Shown here: positions 26,012 through 35,518 of the stretch, one piece after another
Position numbering within the stretch: position 1 is the first letter of the stretch
Layout: each line of letters opens with the position of its first letter
Assembly: GCF_963668385.1 (NCBI RefSeq)
Contig: NZ_OY764327.1
Span: 2,542,001 to 2,606,000, forward strand
Reading direction: 5' to 3'
DNA length: 64,000 nucleotides
Origin: an uncultured Carboxylicivirga sp.
Lineage (GTDB): Bacteria > Bacteroidota > Bacteroidia > Bacteroidales > Marinilabiliaceae
The notes under the pieces: generated by a model
What the model was told of the DNA's origin: nothing
What the model saw: only the letters and a program-made list of their open reading frames with translations
The model's database searches: none
Translations under genes and position numbers: made by a program

Positions 26012-26935
26012 TTAGAAATACCTTGGGTTCTGTACTTTTGTTTTTGTAAAATTTAACTCATACGAAATCATTATTTCGTGAGTACCGTTATTATAGTTTC
26101 TAAATTCGTTATCGGTCATATCGTAAGCATAACCGATTTTAAATTGAGGTGTAAACTGATATTGTAATATTCCACCAAACGAATTGTTGATTCGGTACAT
26201 TGCACCAATCCAAAGTTTTTCCTTTAATAAAAAGTTCAGGTTTGCATCTAATGATAATGGAGCAGCTTCAGTCAATCGGGCTAATACTGTTGGTTTAACC
26301 TTAACTTCCTGGCCTAAATTAAAAACGAAGCCTCCTGTAAAGAAAAAGTGGCGCACTTCATGACCTGTCTCTAATTCTCCATTCACTAATTTATTCTCTA
26401 ATAATTTGGGTGAAGAAGCTCCTAAAAAGTAATTGTTGGAATACCAATATAATCCGAAACCAAAATTAGGTAAGTACTTGTTTGTAGCTCCAACATTTAA
26501 TGAGGGGTCGTTGGGCGAAGCTAATAGTAATTGAGCTATATCTAGCTGGTAATAATTAAATCCTCCTTTTAGTCCAAAGGATAAATGACTGTGTTCAGAT
26601 GTTTTGATTCGATAAGCATAATCGAAATATACTCCTGTTTGATTTACCGGAGTAAGTTTGTCATGAATGATACTCAAACCAATTCCAACATTATTTAAAG
26701 GTATGTGGCCGGTAATGGTTTGCGTTGTTGGTGCTCCCTCAAATCCGACCCATTGATGACGTGATAAAGCCATAAAACTAGCCATTCCTCTGGAGCCTGC
26801 ATAAGCCGGGTTAAAAGCTAAGGTATTGAACATGTACTGTGTGTACAATGGGTCTTGCTGAGCTTTCAATTCTCTTAATGGTAAAACTATTAAGAGGAAA
26901 ATGATGATTGGTTTTATATGTTTTTGATATTGCAT
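26012..26935 (-). CDS. PorP/SprF family T9SS membrane protein
   Basis: The 307-residue product has a signal peptide and the family's hallmark start QDPLYTQYMFNTLAFNPAYAGSR, then GFEGAPTTQTITGHIPL and a barrel-like remainder. PorP/SprF proteins are outer-membrane components; in gliding Bacteroidota SprF is needed to export the SprB adhesin, and such genes usually follow a gene for a type B-sorted surface protein. Exactly that context is present: the giant gene ends 20 bp upstream, and a PorE-like gene follows one base downstream. It is therefore a probable dedicated partner of the giant protein. Confidence 0.95.
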   Translation of the reverse strand: MQYQKHIKPIIIFLLIVLPLRELKAQQDPLYTQYMFNTLAFNPAYAGSRGMASFMALSRHQWVGFEGAPTTQTITGHIPLNNVGIGLSIIHDKLTPVNQTGVYFDYAYRIKTSEHSHLSFGLKGGFNYYQLDIAQLLLASPNDPSLNVGATNKYLPNFGFGLYWYSNNYFLGASSPKLLENKLVNGELETGHEVRHFFFTGGFVFNLGQEVKVKPTVLARLTEAAPLSLDANLNFLLKEKLWIGAMYRINNSFGGILQYQFTPQFKIGYAYDMTDNEFRNYNNGTHEIMISYELNFTKTKVQNPRYF

Positions 26936-26955
26936 TTGCCTTTAGTTAAGGATGG

Positions 26956-29900
26956 TTATCGTTTTAAATAAACTGTACCTTTATAAATTCTTCCATCGGA
27001 TAGTTTAAACACATAGAAGTATGTGCCTTCAGGTAATTCATCTGATCCCATGGCACTATCTACCGATTTACCATCCCATGTGTTGTCGTAATTTTTCATG
27101 TAATAAATTTGTCCACCCCACCGATTAAATATGTATAGTTCATTGGTGTCATATTCATCAGTTCCAATTCCTGGAACTACAAAAAAATCGTCAATTCCAT
27201 CTCCGTTTGGTGAAAAGACTTTTGGAATATTATCAGATGCTTTTTCTATGCTTATAAAAACACGGCCTCCTGAAATGGCACCAGTACCATCTTCTAATAT
27301 GTAATCTACTATTTCCTGATTGCAACCACAGTTATATGCCGCAGTAAAACGCAATGTTTTTCGATCTTCCAGAATAACAGCTGTACCTTTAATGTCTGGC
27401 GTATAATCGGCAATTCTTACCCATAAAAGATGAGGTGTCTCAATATCGTCATCGTTCAGAGTTAAGTCTAATTCGGCAACTTCCCCTTCTTTTACGGTCA
27501 TGTAATCATCCTGTGCAATTGGAGCATCATTTATTGGATAAACTTCGATAAAAATAGTATCGAAAGCACATGTTTGTGTTGCTGCATTATCGCATATGTG
27601 ATACACAATAGTATCGTTACCAAAATAATCGTCGTCAGGTGTATATTTAATTGATGAATTATCGATATTTAATTGGGCCGAACCAAATTGAGGATCAATT
27701 AAAATCGATAATGAAGAAAGATCCCAACCCATGACTGGCTCTGTATCGTTCGAAAGAGGATATATAGTTATTGATCGATCTTCCTCAACTGTAATATCGT
27801 CTTCTTCTGTTTCTGGGATGTTAGAGTCAATTGAAATAGTAATATAAACAGTTGCTTGTGCACATTCTTGTTCTTCATCGCAAATACTATAAGTATACTG
27901 ATCATCACCTGTGAAATCTGTATTAGGTGTATAATTAATGTATCCGGTTCCGGTTTCAATTTCAACATTTCCGTTGGATGGTTGATTAATGATTGTAATT
28001 GAATTAATGTTTAGGTTTTCATCAACATCATAATCATTGTTAACTACATTGGTTGAAATAGAATTATTGGTAAAAACCGAAGCATAATCATCGGTTGCTA
28101 CAGGAGCAGTATTGGTGTTATTAACAGTTATTGAAAATTCTTGTGAAATAGATACGATTGGATCCTTGGCTTCAATCATTATGTTTTCATATGGACTGTT
28201 AGCAACATGCTGGTTTAACGGAGTTCCTTCGAGTAGACCAGTGCCATCCTGATTATCTATGAAATTAAGCCATTCAGGAAGGTTAGATGCTGCTAAGACA
28301 GGTATATCTCCATCTTCGTCAGATGTACTAACAGAATATGAATACAATTCATTTTTGTTTATCTCTGTTATAGGTTCAGAAGTGAAAACGGGAGGGGTAT
28401 CGTTGTCTGCAATATTAACCGTGATAATTTGATTAGCTAAGTAACGGTAATCAAGATCGCTGCTTGAATTCACCTTCACGGTAATAGTTACTGTTTCTGA
28501 TATAAAATTGTTGTCTTGCAAAGCAGTAACCTTAATGCTTTGTGGAGTATTCCAGGTATCAGTTGTAAAGCTTACTGATGATGGTTGAAGTTCTGTGCTG
28601 TTTTCATTATTAGATGTAATGTTGAAAGAAACTGTTGAGGATGGCTTTGTTGCCATACTTATCGTGAATGAATCGTTGTTTCCTTCTGTCACGTTTATTT
28701 CGTTGATTGAAATGCTATAAGCAGGAACATCATCATCTGTAATATATAACATCACGGTTTTATCCCCAATTGATGTAAAATCAGGATCGCTGTTATTACT
28801 ATCAATCCCAAGTGTAATTTTAACAGTTTCGTTGTTTGTGTCGTTATCGATATTTGCATCAATTGTAATAGATTGTGGTGTATCCCAGTTCGAGCTTGTA
28901 AAAGTCAGAGTATTGGCAGAAGTAGTTGCTGCATTTGTATTGGAATTATTAACCAATACAGTTACATCTTGAGTTGGTTGAGCACTTAATCCTACTGTGA
29001 AATCTTTATTTTCATCTTCACTCATCTCAATTGTGGATACAGATATCAATAAATCGGCTGTATCATTATCGGTAACTGAAACATTAATTGTTTTAGGAGC
29101 TAAATTCACATAATTCACATCACTTTCAGCAGCAACAGATGCTGTTATAATTACGGATTCGTCAACTACATTATCGTCTTCCAAAGTATTAATAGTAAGG
29201 GTTTGGGCAATATTCCAGTTACTATTATCAAAAGTTATTTGTGTGTTTGATAATGAAACAGCATCTTCATTATTACTTGATAAGTTAATTGTAACTGAAG
29301 ATGTTGGTTTTGATGTTAATAATATAGTAATAATGTCATCCGATCCTTCGTTTATCGATAATTCTGATGCAGAAAGAACCAGATTAGGAGTTTCGTTATC
29401 GGTAACGTTAATTGTAATGTTTTTGATGATATCGTTAAAATCATCATCGCTTTCGGCATTGTTGACACTTAGAGTAACTAATGAACTTTTGTTTTCAGCA
29501 ATAAAGTCTTCAACTCCAGTAACCGAAACTTGTTGAGCTACATCCCAGTTTTCGGAAGTAAATGTAATCGGATCAAGTGCGAATGATGTAGCATTCGTAT
29601 TATCATTCTCGAGGTTGATTACCACATTGTTTTGTGGCTGTGCATTTAAAACAACAGAGAAAGTTCCAGAGCCACCTTCTGCAATTTCCAATGGATTTGG
29701 ACTAACAGTAAAATCGGCAAAATCCTCATCAATAATGGAAATAGTTACTTCTTCGTTGGCTAAATTTATGAAATGTTCATTACTGGCTGGGTCAATAGAG
29801 GCGCTTATGGTTACTTTTTCGTTAATCAGGTTGTCATCTTCAATGCCATAAACGGTAATCGTTTTTGGATTTTGCCAATTTGAGGATGTGAATGTAACAT

Positions 29901-32900
29901 CTGCAGGCAATACTGTTGCTGCGCCTGTGTTGTCATTAAGTAAATTAATAATAACATCGCTCGTAGGTTGAGCCGTGAGTGTCATAGTGAATGATATAGA
30001 TGATCCTTCATTTATTATTAAAGATGATGCCGAAAGATTAACTCCTGCCACATCGTTGTCCTCAATTGTTAGGGTTGCTTGGTTTTGCAAACCAATAGTG
30101 AGATCATTATTGTTGGTATTTGTTAAAGTGATGATAACTGTTTCATTATTTTCAACTAAACGATCTGCAATTACTTCTACAGGAATAGCTACACTTGTTG
30201 CTGATGCAGGAAGAATAACTGGAGAAGAAATTATCTGATAATCTTGGCCATTGATAGCAGAGCCAGATACATTAAAAGATATTTCAGTATCAGTAAGACT
30301 TACAGCCGAGGCATTGATAGTAAATACACCATTGGTACCATTTTCGGAAGCATCAGTTGTTGCATCGATAGAAAGACTGGCACTGTAATCGTTATCGTTA
30401 ATTGTTACTGTAGCTTGATTTTGTGAACTAACAATCACATCTTCATTATTGGTAGTAATAAGTTTGATTGAGATAGTTTCACCACCTTCAATAATATTGT
30501 CATCAATTGCAGTTACCGGAATCGTAACCGAGGATGCATTAGCCGGTAAAGTAATTGCTGAAGCTATCGTATTATAATCAGTTCCATTAGTAGCCGATCC
30601 CGATATTTGAAGATTGATAATTGTTTCAGATTGACTAATTGCCGAAGAATTAATGGTAAATAAACCATCGTTACCACCTTCGCTTGCTTGCGTAGTAGCT
30701 TCTATTGAAATAGTTGCATTTGCATCATTGTCGGAAATGGTTACAGTTGCATTAGTAGGAGAATCAATTGTAACATCAGAATTATTTGTACTTTTTAGTG
30801 TAACGATAACAGTTTCGTCCTCTTCAATAATATTGTCGTCAATTACATCCACCGGAATCGTAACCGAGTTAGCAGAAGCTGGTAAAGTTATTGTTGTAGG
30901 AATCGTATTGAAATCAGTTCCATTAGTAGCAGTTCCAGTAATATCAATTGTAATTTCCGTATCGGAAAGGCTAACAGCCGAAGAAGTAATGGTAAATAAA
31001 CCATCATTACCACCTTCGCTGGCTTGATTAGTAGCTTCTATTGAAATAGTTGCATTTGCATCATTATCGGCAATGGTCACAGTTGCGTTAGTAGGAGAAT
31101 CAATTGTAACATCAGAATTATTTGTACTTTTTAGTGTAACGATAACAGTTTCGTTCTCTTCAATAATATTGTCGTCAATTACATCCACCGGAATAGTGAC
31201 TGAGTTTGCAGAAGCTGGTAAAGTAATAGTTGTAGGAATTGTATTGAAATCAGTTCCATTAGTAGCAGTTCCAGTAATATCAATTGTAATTTCCGTATCG
31301 GAAAGGCTAATTGCCGAAGAATTAATGGTAAATAAACCATCGTTCCCACCTTCGCTGGCTTGAGTAGTAGCTTCTATTGAAATAGTTGCATTTGCATCAT
31401 TATCGGCAATGGTCACAGTTGCGTTAATAGGAGAACCAATTGTAACATCAGAATTATTTGTACTTTTTAGTGTAACGATAACATTTTCGTCCTCTTCAAT
31501 AATATTGTCGTCAATTACATTCACCGGAATAGTTACTGAGTTGGTATTAGCTGGTAAAGTAATAGTTGTCGGAATAGTATTGAAATCAGTTCCATAAGTA
31601 GCAGCTCCAGTAATATCAATTGTAATTTCCGTATCGGAAAGGCTAATTGCCGAAGAAGTAATGGTAAACAAACCATCGTTACCACCTTCGCTGGCTTGAT
31701 TAGTAGCTTCTATTGAAATAGTTGCATTTGCATCATTATCGTTAATTGTTACTGTAGCTTGATTTTGAGAACTAACAATCACATCAGAATTATTTGTACT
31801 TTTTAGTGTAATGATTACAGTTTCGTCCTCTTCAATAATATTGTCGTCAATTATATCCACCGGAATCGTAACCGAGTTAGCATTAGCTGGTAAAGTTATC
31901 GTTGTAGGAATCGTATTGAAATCAGTTCCATTAGTAGCAGTTCCAGTAATATCAATTGCAATTTCCGTATCGGAAAGGCTAATTGCCGAAGAATTAATGG
32001 TAAATAAACCATCGTTACCACCTTCGCTGGCTTGAGTAGTAGCTTCTATTGAAATAGTTGCATTTGCATCATTATCGGCAATGGTCACAGTTGCGTTAGA
32101 AGGAGAATCAATTGTAACATCAGAATTATTTGTACTTTTTAGTGTAACGATAACATTTTCGTCCTCTTCAATAATATTGTCGTCAATTACATCCACCGGA
32201 ATAGTTACTGAGTTGGCAGAAGCTGGTAAAGTAATAGTTGTCGGAATAGTATTGAAATCAGTCCCATTAGTAGCAGTTCCAGTAATATCAATTGTAATTT
32301 CTGTATCGGTGAGGCTAACAGCCGAAGAAGTAATGGTAAATAAACCATCGTTACCACCTTCGCTGGCTTGATTAGTAGCTTCTATTGAAATAGTTGCATT
32401 TGCATCATTATCGGAAATGGTTACAGTTGCGTTAGTAGGAGAATCAACTGTAACGTCAGAATTATTTGTACTTTTTAGTGTAACGATAACATTTTCGTCC
32501 TCTTCAATAATATTGTCGTCAATTACATTCACCGGAATAGTTACTGAGTTGGCATTAGCTGGTAAAGTAATAGTTGTAGGAATTGTATTGAAATCAGTTC
32601 CATTAGTAGCAGCTCCAGTAATATCAATTGTAATTTCCGTATCGGAAAGGCTAATTGCCGAAGAAGTAATGGTAAACAAACCATCGTTACCACCTTCGCT
32701 GGCTTGATTAGTAGCTTCTATTGAAATAGTTGCATTTGCATCATTATCGGAAATGGTTACAGTTGCGTTAGTAGGAGAATCAACTGTAACGTCAGAATTA
32801 TTTGTACTTTTTAGTGTAACGATAACATTTTCGTCCTCTTCAATAATATTGTCGTCAATTACATTCACCGGAATAGTTACTGAGTTGGCATTAGCTGGTA

Positions 32901-34128
32901 AAGTAATAGTTGTCGGAATAGTATTGAAATCAGTTCCATTAGTAGCAGTTCCAGTAATATCAATTGTAATTTCCGTATCGGAAAGGCTAACAGCCGAAGA
33001 AGTAATGGTAAACAAACCATCGTTACCACCTTCGCTGGCTTGATTAGTAGCTTCTAATGAAATAGTTGCATTTGCATCATTATCGGCAATGGTCACAGTT
33101 GCGTTAGAAGGAGAATCAATTGTAACATCAGAATTATTTGTACTTTTTAGTGTAACGATAACATTTTCGTCCTCTTCAATAATATTGTCGTCAATAACAT
33201 TCACCGGAATAGTTACTGAGTTGGCATTAGCTGGTAAAGTAATAGTTGTAGGAATAGTATTGAAATCATTCCCATTAGTAGCAGTTCCAGTAATATCAAT
33301 TGTAATTTCTGTATCGGAAAGGCTAATTGCCGAAGAAGTAATGGTAAACAAACCATCGTTACCACCTTCGCTGGCTTGATTAGTAGCTTCTATTGAAATA
33401 GTTGCATTTGCATCATTATCGGCAATGGTCACAGTTGCGTTAATAGGAGAACCAATTGTAACATCAGAATTATTTGTACTTTTTAGTGTAACGATTACAG
33501 TTTCGTCCTCTTCAATAATATTGTCGTCAATAACATTCACCGGAATAGTTACTGAGTTGGCATTAGCTGGTAAAGTAATAGTTGTAGGAATAGTATTGAA
33601 ATCATTCCCATTAGTAGCAGTTCCAGTAATATCAATTGTAATTTCCGTATCGGAAAGGCTAACAGCCGAAGAAATAATGGTAAATAAACCATCGTTACCA
33701 CCTTCGCTGGCTTGATTAGTAGCTTCAATACTTAATATTGATTGATCAGCATTTACATTTATTACTTCTCTTGTTTCAAGGACAGATTCGTTTTGAATAA
33801 ATGAAATGGTAGTTGTTTGATTTCCATCAACAATTCCATCAGTCTGACCATATATATTAATTGTTTGTTCACCGTAATCAAGTGGTGTGAAATTAATACT
33901 TGATTGGCTTAAGATTATTTCATCTGATCGGTCAAGTTGAAAAAGCACCGGGAATGTTTCGTTAGGTGCTGCATCTAAACTAATTGTGAAAGATGAATTT
34001 TGTTGACCTTCAATAGTATTTGGAATGGACTCGGTTATCTTTAAATTTTGAGCCGAGTTGTTAAATGTTAACCCACTGATGAAAAAAAATGTAGTGAGTA
34101 GAATATTTTTATGAGGATAGGATCGCAT
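26956..34128 (-). CDS. Giant T9SS type B surface protein with Calx-beta-like repeats
   Basis: The 2390-residue product has a signal peptide (MRSYPHKNILLTTFFFIS, ending NNSAQ) and an N-terminal Calx-beta-like domain (about 30-130). Eleven 112-residue Calx-beta-like repeats follow (about 131-1362), each starting SIEATNQASEGGNDGLFTI and ending in a probable Ca-binding DNDAN. Next are five divergent 109-111-residue repeats of a second type (about 1363-1910), a putative-Ig/cadherin-like domain, three Big_9/cadherin-like domains (NDAPIAQDDYMTV), and a C-terminal type B sorting domain (KVFSPNGDGIDDFFVVPG ... YIFNRWGGQIYY ... GTVYLKR). It is expected to be exported by T9SS and surface-held as an adhesin. 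The nine first repeats are near-identical in DNA. Confidence 0.93.
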   Translation of the reverse strand: MRSYPHKNILLTTFFFISGLTFNNSAQNLKITESIPNTIEGQQNSSFTISLDAAPNETFPVLFQLDRSDEIILSQSSINFTPLDYGEQTINIYGQTDGIVDGNQTTTISFIQNESVLETREVINVNADQSILSIEATNQASEGGNDGLFTIISSAVSLSDTEITIDITGTATNGNDFNTIPTTITLPANANSVTIPVNVIDDNIIEEDETVIVTLKSTNNSDVTIGSPINATVTIADNDANATISIEATNQASEGGNDGLFTITSSAISLSDTEITIDITGTATNGNDFNTIPTTITLPANANSVTIPVNVIDDNIIEEDENVIVTLKSTNNSDVTIDSPSNATVTIADNDANATISLEATNQASEGGNDGLFTITSSAVSLSDTEITIDITGTATNGTDFNTIPTTITLPANANSVTIPVNVIDDNIIEEDENVIVTLKSTNNSDVTVDSPTNATVTISDNDANATISIEATNQASEGGNDGLFTITSSAISLSDTEITIDITGAATNGTDFNTIPTTITLPANANSVTIPVNVIDDNIIEEDENVIVTLKSTNNSDVTVDSPTNATVTISDNDANATISIEATNQASEGGNDGLFTITSSAVSLTDTEITIDITGTATNGTDFNTIPTTITLPASANSVTIPVDVIDDNIIEEDENVIVTLKSTNNSDVTIDSPSNATVTIADNDANATISIEATTQASEGGNDGLFTINSSAISLSDTEIAIDITGTATNGTDFNTIPTTITLPANANSVTIPVDIIDDNIIEEDETVIITLKSTNNSDVIVSSQNQATVTINDNDANATISIEATNQASEGGNDGLFTITSSAISLSDTEITIDITGAATYGTDFNTIPTTITLPANTNSVTIPVNVIDDNIIEEDENVIVTLKSTNNSDVTIGSPINATVTIADNDANATISIEATTQASEGGNDGLFTINSSAISLSDTEITIDITGTATNGTDFNTIPTTITLPASANSVTIPVDVIDDNIIEENETVIVTLKSTNNSDVTIDSPTNATVTIADNDANATISIEATNQASEGGNDGLFTITSSAVSLSDTEITIDITGTATNGTDFNTIPTTITLPASANSVTIPVDVIDDNIIEEDETVIVTLKSTNNSDVTIDSPTNATVTISDNDANATISIEATTQASEGGNDGLFTINSSAISQSETIINLQISGSATNGTDYNTIASAITLPANASSVTIPVTAIDDNIIEGGETISIKLITTNNEDVIVSSQNQATVTINDNDYSASLSIDATTDASENGTNGVFTINASAVSLTDTEISFNVSGSAINGQDYQIISSPVILPASATSVAIPVEVIADRLVENNETVIITLTNTNNNDLTIGLQNQATLTIEDNDVAGVNLSASSLIINEGSSISFTMTLTAQPTSDVIINLLNDNTGAATVLPADVTFTSSNWQNPKTITVYGIEDDNLINEKVTISASIDPASNEHFINLANEEVTISIIDEDFADFTVSPNPLEIAEGGSGTFSVVLNAQPQNNVVINLENDNTNATSFALDPITFTSENWDVAQQVSVTGVEDFIAENKSSLVTLSVNNAESDDDFNDIIKNITINVTDNETPNLVLSASELSINEGSDDIITILLTSKPTSSVTINLSSNNEDAVSLSNTQITFDNSNWNIAQTLTINTLEDDNVVDESVIITASVAAESDVNYVNLAPKTINVSVTDNDTADLLISVSTIEMSEDENKDFTVGLSAQPTQDVTVLVNNSNTNAATTSANTLTFTSSNWDTPQSITIDANIDNDTNNETVKITLGIDSNNSDPDFTSIGDKTVMLYITDDDVPAYSISINEINVTEGNNDSFTISMATKPSSTVSFNITSNNENSTELQPSSVSFTTDTWNTPQSIKVTALQDNNFISETVTITVKVNSSSDLDYRYLANQIITVNIADNDTPPVFTSEPITEINKNELYSYSVSTSDEDGDIPVLAASNLPEWLNFIDNQDGTGLLEGTPLNQHVANSPYENIMIEAKDPIVSISQEFSITVNNTNTAPVATDDYASVFTNNSISTNVVNNDYDVDENLNINSITIINQPSNGNVEIETGTGYINYTPNTDFTGDDQYTYSICDEEQECAQATVYITISIDSNIPETEEDDITVEEDRSITIYPLSNDTEPVMGWDLSSLSILIDPQFGSAQLNIDNSSIKYTPDDDYFGNDTIVYHICDNAATQTCAFDTIFIEVYPINDAPIAQDDYMTVKEGEVAELDLTLNDDDIETPHLLWVRIADYTPDIKGTAVILEDRKTLRFTAAYNCGCNQEIVDYILEDGTGAISGGRVFISIEKASDNIPKVFSPNGDGIDDFFVVPGIGTDEYDTNELYIFNRWGGQIYYMKNYDNTWDGKSVDSAMGSDELPEGTYFYVFKLSDGRIYKGTVYLKR
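30715..33738 (-). repeat. Nine near-identical tandem 336-bp repeats
   Basis: Nine in-frame copies of 336 bp (112 codons) encode repeats 1-9 of the giant protein; two more diverged copies (10-11) continue to about 30043. Differences between copies are few and patchy (for example GNDF/GTDF, DETV/DENV, PANANS/PASANS), a mosaic pattern that suggests gene conversion. The repeat leaves open frames on the opposite strand at the same period, which are not genes. Confidence 0.9.
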
Positions 34129-34299
34129 CTGAATCGTGGTTTATTAAGTGACAATTCGAACACCTAAAAGTATCACCACAAATTGGGTTTTACCTTGGTT
34201 TTTTGATGAAAAGCCAAAAATTAAATATGAATTCCGATGTTATGCTAATCTTCTAATTAAAAAATCTTTATTTAAAGAATTTAACCTTGATAAAATGGG

Positions 34300-35112
34300 T
34301 TAACTTTTTTTGTTAGTTAATCGTGATAGCTCTTTTTTAACCTTCTCTTTTTCGTCTTTAATCCTCTTAATTTCTTTTAATACAAATGAAGTTTCATAAC
34401 CGTCTCTTATTGCTTCTTTATCGAATTTTTCCATTACTATGTAGTAATATTTTTTTCCAATAAATTGCACTTTAAGTGATTCTTTCCAGTTTGATGCAAT
34501 AAAATCTATTACACCATTATCTTTTCCATCTTTATAAGTTACCACTTCCCAAATGTTTTCACCATCTTCGAAAGATCTGTTCAGAAAGCCATCTTCTTTA
34601 ATTTTTTCGCTTAATGCACTGTTACTGTTAAAATAAACTTTTATTTGGTTGTGATGTATTCTTTCGGTTCCAGTGTAATGGCTTGATATGTAGAAAATAC
34701 CGTTCCAATCAAGATGAGCTCTTAAATAAATACGGTTATAAGAGTTTGCTGGTTTCTGACGCTTGTGTATCAATATTTTTTTTGAGCCATAATCAGATGA
34801 TTCTGTGAAGTTCTTTAATAAAGGCTTTAGCTCTTTTTCTTTTTCATTAAGTAAACTGTCTAAAAAGACTAAATTATTTCTTTGTTCATCAATTGTGATT
34901 TTTCGTAATAAATCGTTAGCCCGTGTTGTAAATTCAATTTGATCGGTAAACTCATCATTAATAGTATCAATTATGAGTTTGGCGTCATTGAATTGTTTGT
35001 TCTTAAAATACTCTTCAGCTTTATTAAATTTGCTTTGAGCCGCTTTTTCGCGGTTAGGGCCACAAGCTGTAATAAATAATGGCAGTAATATAAATAGGAG
35101 TGATCGCTTCAT
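34300..35112 (-). CDS. Lipoprotein of unknown function
   Basis: Not recognised. From the ATG at 35110-35112 the 270-residue product has a lipoprotein signal (MKRSLLFILLPLFITACGPN, Cys17). It then has a TPR-like helical stretch (about 20-95; FNKAEEYFKNKQFNDAKLII), a beta-rich domain (about 105-235; KILIHKRQKP, IYLRAHLDWNGIFYISSHY) and a Lys/Glu-rich C-terminal coiled coil (KEIKRIKDEKEKVKKELSRL). A longer frame adds 20 residues without a good signal and is rejected. A -7 box lies 19 nt upstream. It is separated from the giant gene by 171 bp with no terminator recognised. Confidence 0.8.
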   Translation of the reverse strand: MKRSLLFILLPLFITACGPNREKAAQSKFNKAEEYFKNKQFNDAKLIIDTINDEFTDQIEFTTRANDLLRKITIDEQRNNLVFLDSLLNEKEKELKPLLKNFTESSDYGSKKILIHKRQKPANSYNRIYLRAHLDWNGIFYISSHYTGTERIHHNQIKVYFNSNSALSEKIKEDGFLNRSFEDGENIWEVVTYKDGKDNGVIDFIASNWKESLKVQFIGKKYYYIVMEKFDKEAIRDGYETSFVLKEIKRIKDEKEKVKKELSRLTNKKS

Positions 35113-35130
35113 GTGTCTATATTTAATTCT

Positions 35131-35138
35131 CAAAAATA
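35131..35138 (-). promoter_or_regulatory. -7 box (TATTTTTG) of the lipoprotein gene
   Basis: Perfect TAnnTTTG on the minus strand, 18 nt before the chosen ATG; excludes the upstream extended start. Confidence 0.45.
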
Positions 35139-35164
35139 TAAAATTTAATATTCTGAAATAAAAA

Positions 35165-35186
35165 AAAGCCACCTAAGGTGGCTTTA
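35165..35186 (-). terminator. Terminator downstream of rlmN
   Basis: Stem AAAGCCACC/GGTGGCTTT with a 3-nt loop; T7 follows on the minus strand. It is about 330 nt past the rlmN stop; the interval 35187-35518 is AT-rich and shows no coding region, only a small hairpin (ATTCGTA/TACGAAT, about 35420-35443). A long 3' UTR or an unrecognised small RNA could fill it. Confidence 0.8.
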
Positions 35187-35518
35187 CATGTTAGTGAAAA
35201 AAAGTTTTATTAGAAACGTTGTTCTCTAAAGACAAATATCTAAGTTATCTTAAATGTTGATTGTGTTTTGAAAATCATCGTTTCTTTTATTCCCGAAACT
35301 ATTATCCCAATTTATTTTTAATTACAAGTTTCAAAAAATTAAAAAACTCATAAGGTTCTATCTTTTGCTTTATTCTATCAAACGATACAGCTAAATATTA
35401 GTTAGTATCTTTTGATGAAATTCGTATGTTTAGGTACGAATGTATTTAAGTTAAAATTTCATTGCTTAAAGATTTAATAAAAATCTCTTATTGTAAAGGA
35501 AACAAAAATTATTAATAA

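Noticed and set aside
30653-33715. A series of about 96-residue plus-strand open frames repeated every 336 bp
   Set aside because: They are antisense shadows of the repeats in the giant gene: same period, no start signals, low-complexity translation. The minus-strand frame is clearly the coding one.
30715-33738. CRISPR-like or satellite repeat array
   Set aside because: The 336-bp period, in-frame coding and absence of short spacers show coding repeats, not CRISPR.
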